Notes under the pieces: generated by a model
Databases searched by the model: none
Told to the model about the DNA's origin: nothing
What the model saw: only the letters and a program-made list of their open reading frames with translations
In this document: in pieces, positions 7,600-11,811 of the stretch
Numbering within the stretch: the stretch's first letter is position 1
How the letters are laid out: each line of letters begins with the position of its first letter
Translations under genes and position numbers: made by a program
Source: Actinomycetota bacterium
GTDB taxonomy: Bacteria; Actinomycetota; Thermoleophilia; Gaiellales; Gaiellaceae
NCBI GenBank assembly: GCA_020029625.1
Contig: JAIBJP010000042.1
Location: 1 to 11,811 of the forward strand
DNA length: 11,811 bases
Direction of reading: 5' to 3'

Positions 7600-8867
7600 A
7601 GGCCGTCCACTACCTGAACCAATTCTTCGCCGGCCTGGGTGGCGAGGACAAGGCGGAGACTCCACCGGTGCGCCTCGACGGCGCGGTCGGCCCCGGCCGC
7701 GGCCTGGCGGCCGAGCTCGAAGACGTCGACATCGTCGCGACAATCGCCTGCGGGGACGACTACTTCGCCGAGCACGAGGACGAGGCGCTGGCCACGCTGC
7801 TGGCTTACCTGGAGGAGGACCCTCCGGACGTACTCGTGGCCGGTCCCGCGTTCGGCTCCGGGCGCTACGGCTACGCCTGCGGGACGCTGGTCGCGGCGGC
7901 TGCGGAGCGCGGCATCGCTTCGGTCGCCGCCATGCATCCCGAGAACCCGGGCGTGGATGCGGCCGGGAAGGCGTACGTCGTCCCGACGGCGGTCAACGTC
8001 GCCGGGATGCGCGACGTGCTGCCGCGACTGGCCCGCGTGGCCTCCGCGCTCGCGGCAGGGCGCGAGCTCGGCACTCCCGACCAGGGGGGCTACCTGCCCC
8101 GCGGCTTCCGGCGGAACTACTTCGCGGAGAAGACGGGCGCCGAGCGCGCAATCGATCTCCTGCTCGCCAAGCTCGGCGGCGAGACGCGCACGGAGGTGGG
8201 CGGGGGTCTCGACCGCGTGGAGCCGCCCGCGGCCGTCCCCGACCTCTCCCAAGCGCTCGTAGCCCTCGTCACGGAAGCGGGCTGCGTACCCCAGGGCAAC
8301 CCCGACCGCTTGCCCGCCGTGCGGGCGCAGGGGTGGTTCCGCTATGACCTCACCGGCGAGGAGACGTTGTCGGCCGCTCGCTACGAATCCGTTCACGGCG
8401 GCTTCGATGTCACGCTCGCGAACGAGGATCCGAACCGGCTCGTCCCGCTCGACACCGCCCGCGAGCTCGAGCGCGAAGGCCGTATCGGCAGGCTCCACGA
8501 GGCCTTCTACACGACGACGGGCAACGGAACGCCTGTCGTCACGTCGACGCGCTTCGGGCGCGAGATCGCCGGGGAGCTGCGCGAGGCCGGCGTCGGCGCC
8601 GTCCTCCTCTCCGGTACCTGAGGGACGGGCACGCGCTGCGGGGCAGTGCTGGCGAAAGAGATCGAGCGTGCGGGCATCCCGACCGTGTACGTGACCTCGT
8701 TGCCCACTGTGGCAACGATGATCGGCGCGAACCGCATCATCCGCGGACCGGCCATCACCCACCCGTTCGGCCTGGACGCCGACGAGCGGAGGCGGATCGT
8801 CGAGCGCGCCTTCGAGCTCCTCGAGACCGAGGTGGAGCCCAACACCGTCTGGGAGGTGGCGGGGTGA
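7596..8867 (+). CDS. grdB: Grd-type reductase component B selenoprotein subunit (GrdB-like), UGA = Sec342
   Basis: This 423-residue protein is complete only if the TGA at 8619-8621 is read as selenocysteine. Before it lie family landmarks: VHYLNQFFAGLGGEDKA at the N-terminus, an ACGDDYF segment, VAGPAFGSGRYGYACG, HPENPGVD, a GNPDR segment and FYTTTGNGTPV. After it, in the same frame, comes UGTGTRCG, then KEIERAGIP, IGANRI and the C-terminal helix. In clostridia this subunit works with the alpha subunit to bind the substrate amine and hand its carbon moiety to the GrdA selenocysteine. The first Cys after Sec in the clostridial motif (UGTCTRCG, from memory) is Gly here; Cys348 is kept. The start is GTG at 7596, chosen because the family's (M)K-x-VHY start begins exactly there; a GGAG lies 10 bases upstream. 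The gene ends in a second, terminating TGA. Confidence 0.93.
8619..8621 (+). other. Selenocysteine codon (TGA) in grdB
   Basis: The TGA is in frame, and both flanking parts belong to one conserved family: the residues before it (VLLSGT) and after it (GTGTRCGAVLAKEIE) reproduce the family's Sec motif. The downstream 81 codons have no suitable start or ribosome binding site of their own. Confidence 0.93.
8633..8649 (+). promoter_or_regulatory. Candidate bacterial SECIS hairpin in grdB
   Basis: GCGCTG (8633-8638) pairs with CAGTGC (8644-8649), 6 bp with one G-T wobble, closing a five-base G-rich loop CGGGG. Beyond a 2x2 internal loop two more pairs are possible. The loop sits 18-22 bases after the TGA, within the spacing known for SelB-bound SECIS elements in the coding region. 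The fold was judged by eye. Confidence 0.5.
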
Positions 8868-8874
8868 GCGTTCC

Positions 8875-8893
8875 GTTTGGGGCCACCCCGAAC
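8875..8893 (+). other. Hairpin between grdB and grdC
   Basis: GTTTGGGG (8875-8882) pairs with CCCCGAAC (8886-8893) over 8 bp around a three-base loop CCA, starting 8 bases after the grdB stop. No T-run follows. It may be an attenuator, a partial terminator or an mRNA processing/stability element that sets component B versus component C levels. The remaining bases up to 8979 show no clear promoter or ribosome binding site. Confidence 0.5.
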
Positions 8894-8979
8894 CACCACC
8901 CGATTCGATCGTATCGGCGAAAAACGCGCACAAGCCGCGCGAAATGGGTCGAAACGTTCGCGGGCCGGTGCCCGAGCTC

Positions 8980-10290
8980 ATGAGCGCGGCCGTCCATTCC
9001 TGTTCGCTCGTGCTCGCCCACGCGCCCGACCTCGTCCGGCACGGCTCGAAGCCGACGCGGGAGGACGCCGCCGAGCAGATCGCCCCCAGGTTGCGCACCT
9101 TCGAGGAGGCGCTCGGCTACCCCCCGCACCAGGTCTTCCTCGGCAACCTGCGGCCCGAGGCGCTCTGGGAGATCGAGCGGCCGTGGTGGGGGCACCCGGT
9201 CGAAGCCCCCCGCGAGGGGCCTTTCGGCGTCTTCGTCGACGAGGAGGAGCTCTACCGGCGCCTGGAAGCCGCAGACCAGTTCCAGCTGCTCAGGCTCGAC
9301 GGGCGCGAGGCCGCCGATGGGTCGCTGCCGATCTACCGGAACGGCGACCGGGCCGGCGTGATGCTCCGCGCCCACGATCTCGACGAGAGCCTCTCCGCGT
9401 CCGTCCTGCTGGAGAACCTCGCGTGCAAGGCGACCGGTGCGCTTGCGCTGGAGCACCTGCTCGCGCGCACAGGCTTCCCGGCCGACGAGCTGCAGTACGT
9501 GATCGGCTCCGGCGAGGAGGCGGTCGGCGACCGTTATCAGCGTGGCGGCGGCAATCTTGGCAAGGCGATCGCCGAGCAGGCCGGCTGCGTCAACGCGTCC
9601 GGGAGCGATGTGAAGGCGTTCTGCGCGGGCCCGATCCACGCTCTTGTCGTCGCAGGCTCGCTCGTGTCGGCCGGCGTCTACGACCACGTGGCGGTCGTCG
9701 CGGGAGGGTCGCTCGCCAAGCTCGGGATGAAGTTCGCGGGCGCTCTCCGTCACGACGTTCCGGTTCTGGAGGACGTGCTCGCGGGTCTCGCGATCCTGGT
9801 CGGCCCACCGGGGGACGGCGCCCCGACGTTTCGCCTCGACGCCGTTGGTCGCCACAGAGTCGGCTCTGGCTCGGCGCAGCAGGCCGTGCTCGAGGATCTC
9901 GTCGTCGAGCCGCTCGAGCGTCTCGGCCGCAAGATCACCGACGTGGAGCGCTTCGCGACCGAGCTCCACGATCCCGAGATCACCGAGCCGGCCGGTGCGG
10001 GAAACGTCCCCCAGCGGAACTACAAGCTCATGGGCGCTCTCGCCGTCAGGCGGGGGGAGATCCCGCGTGACCAGCTCGACGCGTTCGAGCGCGAGCACGG
10101 CCTCCCGGGCTTCTCGCCCACGCAGGGCCACGTCGCCTCCGCAGTGCCCTGGCTCCCCCACGGGCTCGAGGCCTTGCGCACGGGCGAGATCGGCTCGACC
10201 ATGCTCGTCGCGAAGGGCTCGCTCTTCCTCGGCCGCATGACCGAACTGGCCGACGGGATGTCGATTCTGCTCGAACCAGGAAAGGAGTGA
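8980..10290 (+). CDS. grdC: Grd-type reductase component C, beta subunit (GrdC-like)
   Basis: The product is 436 residues from the ATG at 8980. N-terminal landmarks match GrdC: SLVLAHAPDLVRHG, then LRTFEEALGY, HQVFLGNLRPEALWEI and RPWW. A thiolase/ketoacyl-synthase-like core follows, with SDVKAFCAGPIHAL, whose Cys215 lies where the KAS III nucleophile would be. The C-terminal part contains GNVPQRNYKLMGALA and FSPTQGHVASAVPW. In clostridia GrdC pairs with GrdD to take the acetyl group from GrdA and release acetyl phosphate. Here no grdD follows, and the protein is shorter than the roughly 510-residue clostridial GrdC (figure from memory). An in-frame ATG at 8944 would add 12 residues, but the 8980 start gives the family-like spacing to the first conserved block. 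Neither has a good Shine-Dalgarno. The stop is one base before the thioredoxin start. Confidence 0.87.
   Translation: MSAAVHSCSLVLAHAPDLVRHGSKPTREDAAEQIAPRLRTFEEALGYPPHQVFLGNLRPEALWEIERPWWGHPVEAPREGPFGVFVDEEELYRRLEAADQFQLLRLDGREAADGSLPIYRNGDRAGVMLRAHDLDESLSASVLLENLACKATGALALEHLLARTGFPADELQYVIGSGEEAVGDRYQRGGGNLGKAIAEQAGCVNASGSDVKAFCAGPIHALVVAGSLVSAGVYDHVAVVAGGSLAKLGMKFAGALRHDVPVLEDVLAGLAILVGPPGDGAPTFRLDAVGRHRVGSGSAQQAVLEDLVVEPLERLGRKITDVERFATELHDPEITEPAGAGNVPQRNYKLMGALAVRRGEIPRDQLDAFEREHGLPGFSPTQGHVASAVPWLPHGLEALRTGEIGSTMLVAKGSLFLGRMTELADGMSILLEPGKE
10281..10287 (+). promoter_or_regulatory. Shine-Dalgarno for thioredoxin gene
   Basis: AAAGGAG sits 4 bases before the ATG at 10292, inside the last codons of grdC. 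It indicates co-transcription and efficient re-initiation. Confidence 0.6.
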
Positions 10291-10291
10291 G

Positions 10292-10618
10292 ATGCCGGTC
10301 GAAGCCACGCCGGACACCTACAAGGAGCTCACGAGCGAAGGCCCCGTCTTCGTCGATTTCTGGGGGCCGCGCTGCCAGCCGTGCCTCGCGATGATGCCGA
10401 CGATCGCCAAGCTCGAGGAGGAGGCCGGCGGCGCCGTCCGCGTCGTCAAGGTCAACTCCCCGGAGAACCGCCAGGTCTGCCGCGATCTGCGCGTGATCGG
10501 GCTTCCGACCTACATACTCATGCGCGACGGCGAGGAGCTCGAGCGACTCTCCGGCGAGGTGACCAAGCAGCAGGTGGAGGAAGCGTTCGCGACTCTGAAG
10601 GGAGGTGAGGCTGCATGA
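10292..10618 (+). CDS. trxA: Thioredoxin, CQPC active site
   Basis: A 108-residue single-domain thioredoxin without a signal peptide, so cytoplasmic. Landmarks are VFVDFWGPRCQPC with redox cysteines 28 and 31, and the cis-proline loop GLPT (Pro72) facing the active site. The C-terminal strand/helix contains the usual conserved Gly. The active site CQPC differs from the canonical CGPC, and the residue before the first Cys is Arg instead of Trp, which should shift the redox potential and partner choice. Sitting between grdC and grdA, it is most likely the dedicated electron donor that reduces the oxidised Cys-Sec pair of GrdA after each turnover, as in clostridial grd operons. No thioredoxin reductase is encoded in the window, so one must come from elsewhere. 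Its stop overlaps the grdA start (ATGA). Confidence 0.93.
   Translation: MPVEATPDTYKELTSEGPVFVDFWGPRCQPCLAMMPTIAKLEEEAGGAVRVVKVNSPENRQVCRDLRVIGLPTYILMRDGEELERLSGEVTKQQVEEAFATLKGGEAA
10601..10609 (+). promoter_or_regulatory. Strong Shine-Dalgarno for grdA
   Basis: GGAGGTGAG lies 5 bases before the ATG at 10615, inside the 3' end of trxA. It is the best ribosome binding site in the operon, consistent with GrdA being needed in high amounts. Confidence 0.7.
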
Positions 10619-11079
10619 AGCTCGACGGCAAGAAGGTGATCGCGCTCGGGGAGCGGGACGGCGTCCCGGGCCCGGCGATCGCCGAATGCGTCCGCTCGGC
10701 GGGAGCCGAGCCGGTCTTCGTCGAGACGGAGTGCTTCGTCTGAACGGCGGCCGGGGCGATGGACCCGGAGAACCAGGACCGGATCAAGAGCCTCGTTGAC
10801 GAGCACGGGGCCGCCGATCTGGTCGTCGTGCTCGGCGCGGCCGACCTCGAAGCCCTCGAGGTTGCGGCCGAGACGGTGACACTCGGCGATCCGGCCTACG
10901 TGGGTCCATTGGCAGGAGTCCAGTTGGGGCTTCCCGTCGTTCACATCCTCGAGGAGGACGTCAAGGAGCAGGTCGATCCGTCGATCTACGACGAGCAGGT
11001 CGGGTTGCTCGAGATGACGCTCGACGTCGAGCAGATCAAGCGCGCTGCGTCGACCTTTCCAGGAAGGGACGGCAGGTAG
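10615..11079 (+). CDS. grdA: Grd complex selenoprotein A (GrdA), UGA = Sec43
   Basis: This 154-residue protein is complete only with the TGA at 10741-10743 read as selenocysteine. It reproduces GrdA almost throughout: KVIALGERDGVPGPAI, a TECFVU redox motif (Cys40-x-x-Sec43), TAAGAMDPENQ right after it, then a DLVVVLGAAD segment, AAETVTLGDP, GPLAGVQLGLPV and an EEQV-like C-terminal region. GrdA is the small shared carrier of glycine, sarcosine and betaine reductases. Its selenolate takes a carboxymethyl-type group from component B, then passes an acyl group to component C while forming a Se-S bond that thioredoxin reduces. Length and Sec position agree with known GrdA. The start overlaps the thioredoxin stop by four bases. 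The gene ends in TAG and is followed by a hairpin and convergent genes, so it is the last gene of the operon. Confidence 0.96.
10741..10743 (+). other. Selenocysteine codon (TGA) in grdA
   Basis: The TGA is in frame between ECFV and TAAGAMD, exactly the GrdA redox motif CxxU. Reading it as a stop would leave a 42-residue fragment and an orphan conserved 111-residue tail. Confidence 0.96.
10751..10768 (+). promoter_or_regulatory. Candidate bacterial SECIS hairpin in grdA
   Basis: CCGGG (10751-10755) pairs perfectly with CCCGG (10764-10768), leaving an eight-base loop GCGATGGA. The loop lies 13-20 bases after the TGA, near the expected SECIS distance. The fold was judged by eye and is less certain than the Sec codon itself. 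Confidence 0.45.
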
Positions 11080-11082
11080 GAA

Positions 11083-11102
11083 AGGCCTGCCCGGCCAGGC
11101 CT
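11083..11102. terminator. Hairpin after grdA
   Basis: AGGCCTG (11083-11089) and CAGGCCT (11096-11102) form a perfect 7-bp stem around a six-base loop, 3 bases after the grdA stop. It lies between convergent genes and could end transcription from both sides. There is no T-run, and an alternative outer pairing (11076-11080 with 11100-11104) competes with it. Confidence 0.5.
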
Positions 11103-11110
11103 ACGGAAGC

Positions 11111-11323
11111 TCAGGCGGCTTCGCGAAGCTTCCGGTCGAGCTCGACGCGGTTCCAGAGGAGCGCGTCGTCCCGCCGACTCGAGCGTGACGCCACGAGGTC
11201 GAAGATCGGAACGATCACGATCCAGAGCCCCACGGCCACGGCAACGACGAGCCATCTCGCAATGAAGAGGAAAGGTTCTTGCATGCCTCCATCGTGCCGG
11301 TCTGACTCGTGCCTTGGGGTCAC
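11111..11323 (-). CDS. Possible small single-pass membrane protein
   Basis: I do not recognise this protein. From a GTG at 11323 it is 70 residues; from the internal ATG at 11284 it is 57. The second version starts right before a clear hydrophobic stretch (about 25 residues beginning FLFIARWLVVAV) and ends in a charged tail (RSSRRDD, then RVELDRKLREA). This resembles a small membrane anchor with a cytoplasmic helical tail. A GGAGG lies only one base before the ATG, too close to be a normal ribosome binding site, and neither start is convincing. It is convergent to grdA and in the same direction as tag. The hydrophobic pattern supports a real gene, but chance coding in GC-rich DNA is not excluded. 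The 45 bases between it and tag show nothing. Confidence 0.42.
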   Translation of the reverse strand: MTPRHESDRHDGGMQEPFLFIARWLVVAVAVGLWIVIVPIFDLVASRSSRRDDALLWNRVELDRKLREAA

Positions 11324-11368
11324 GGTCTGGTAACCGTCCTGAATCGATCCGGAGGCCTGACCAGACAG

Positions 11369-11811
11369 CTACTTGGGCGCCACCTCGGGGTAACGGAAGC
11401 AGTCGACGGTGTGGTCGTTGACCAGCCCGCACGCCTGCATGAACGCGTAGCAGACCGTCGGGCCCACGAAGCGGAAGCCGCGGCGCTTCAGCTCCTTGCT
11501 GATCGCCTTCGAATCGGCAGTCTCGGCCGGGATGTCGGCCAGCTTCCTGAAGCGGTTCTGAAGCGGCCTGCCGCCCACGAAGCTCCAGAGCAGCTCGTCG
11601 AGGCTCTCGAGCTCGAGCGTGGCACGCGCGTTCGCGATCGCGGATTCGATCTTGAGCCGGTTGCGAACGATCCCGGCGTCGCCCATCAGCCGCTCGACGT
11701 CGCGCGCACCGAAGCGGGCCACCTTCGCGACCTCGAACCCGGCGAACGCCTTCCTGTACCCCTCGCGCTTACGCAGGATCGTCGACCACGAGAGCCCCGC
11801 CTGCGCGCCCT
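11369..11811 (-). CDS. tag: DNA-3-methyladenine glycosylase I, N-terminus cut by window edge
   Basis: The frame is open through the right edge; the apparent GTG start at 11722 is internal, since the upstream codons encode the family segment GAQAGLSWSTILRKREGYR and then FAGFEVAKVARFG. About 147 C-terminal residues are visible, out of the usual 185-200. Tag removes 3-methyladenine from alkylated DNA as the first step of base excision repair. Supporting motifs are the helix-hairpin-helix area (GIVRNRLKIESAIANA), the RRGFRFVGPTVCYAFMQACGLVNDH block, and the C-terminal HTVDC, whose His and Cys correspond to two of the structural zinc ligands in E. coli Tag. The other two ligands are N-terminal and outside the window. 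It is unrelated in function to the reductase operon and marks its end. Confidence 0.93.
   Translation of the reverse strand, partial: GAQAGLSWSTILRKREGYRKAFAGFEVAKVARFGARDVERLMGDAGIVRNRLKIESAIANARATLELESLDELLWSFVGGRPLQNRFRKLADIPAETADSKAISKELKRRGFRFVGPTVCYAFMQACGLVNDHTVDCFRYPEVAPK

Noticed and set aside
6166..7743. Long minus-strand open frame (525 residues)
   Set aside because: It is antisense to recognised conserved genes and its product is Arg-rich and low in hydrophobic residues, typical of shadow frames at this GC content.
7596..8621. grdB as a pseudogene or two separate genes
   Set aside because: The break is at the exact family Sec codon, the frame does not shift, and both halves are fully conserved in composition and motif.
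8619..8621. TGA read as tryptophan or glycine (alternative genetic code)
   Set aside because: TGG is used freely for Trp, and many genes here end cleanly in TGA, so UGA is an ordinary stop apart from the two Sec sites.
7560..10317. Long minus-strand open frames opposite grdB and grdC
   Set aside because: Same reason: the plus strand carries well-recognised proteins and the minus-strand products show no domain pattern.
1..11811. CRISPR arrays, insertion sequences, tRNA or rRNA genes
   Set aside because: No tandem spaced repeats, transposase-like frames, terminal inverted repeats or tRNA/rRNA-like segments were seen.

Overview
The window is high-GC DNA with tight gene spacing. Its codon use is biased to G/C at third positions, and it carries a class III cyclase/AAA ATPase/TPR regulator of a type common in Actinobacteria, particularly deep lineages such as Thermoleophilia. 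The lineage is an inference. The organism must decode UGA as selenocysteine (Sec), because two genes are only complete if an in-frame TGA is read through.

Layout. (1) 1-2976 (+): the C-terminal part of a nucleotide cyclase/ATPase regulator, cut by the window edge, overlapping by one base a small nucleotidyltransferase-fold gene (2976-3722). (2) 3754-6365 (+): a calcineurin-like metallophosphoesterase and a 12-TM APC-type permease, tightly coupled. A 13-bp hairpin (6376-6407) and a TANNNT box placed exactly where a leaderless promoter would sit separate this block from the next. (3) 6421-11079 (+): the centrepiece, a selenoprotein reductase operon of the glycine/sarcosine/betaine reductase (Grd) family: grdE-like (component B alpha), grdB-like selenoprotein (Sec342), grdC-like (component C beta), a thioredoxin, and grdA (Sec43). 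A 7-bp hairpin (11083-11102) follows. (4) 11111-11811 (-): a possible small membrane protein and tag (DNA-3-methyladenine glycosylase I), cut by the right edge.

How the operon should work, from clostridial glycine reductase: component B activates an amine substrate and passes a carboxymethyl-type group to the GrdA selenocysteine. Component C then receives the acyl group, and thioredoxin recycles GrdA. The APC permease just upstream could supply the amino-acid or amine substrate.

The operon departs from the clostridial pattern in several ways. The alpha subunit has Glu-Tyr where GrdE has Asn-Cys, the Cys being the source of the pyruvoyl cofactor. The GrdB Sec motif reads UGTGTRCG rather than the UGTCTRCG I recall from clostridia. 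GrdC is short. No grdD or thioredoxin reductase is present, since grdA is followed directly by convergent genes. Together these suggest a divergent, possibly uncharacterised Grd-type reductase whose substrate and product-release chemistry may differ from glycine reductase. The family comparisons are from memory and were not computed.
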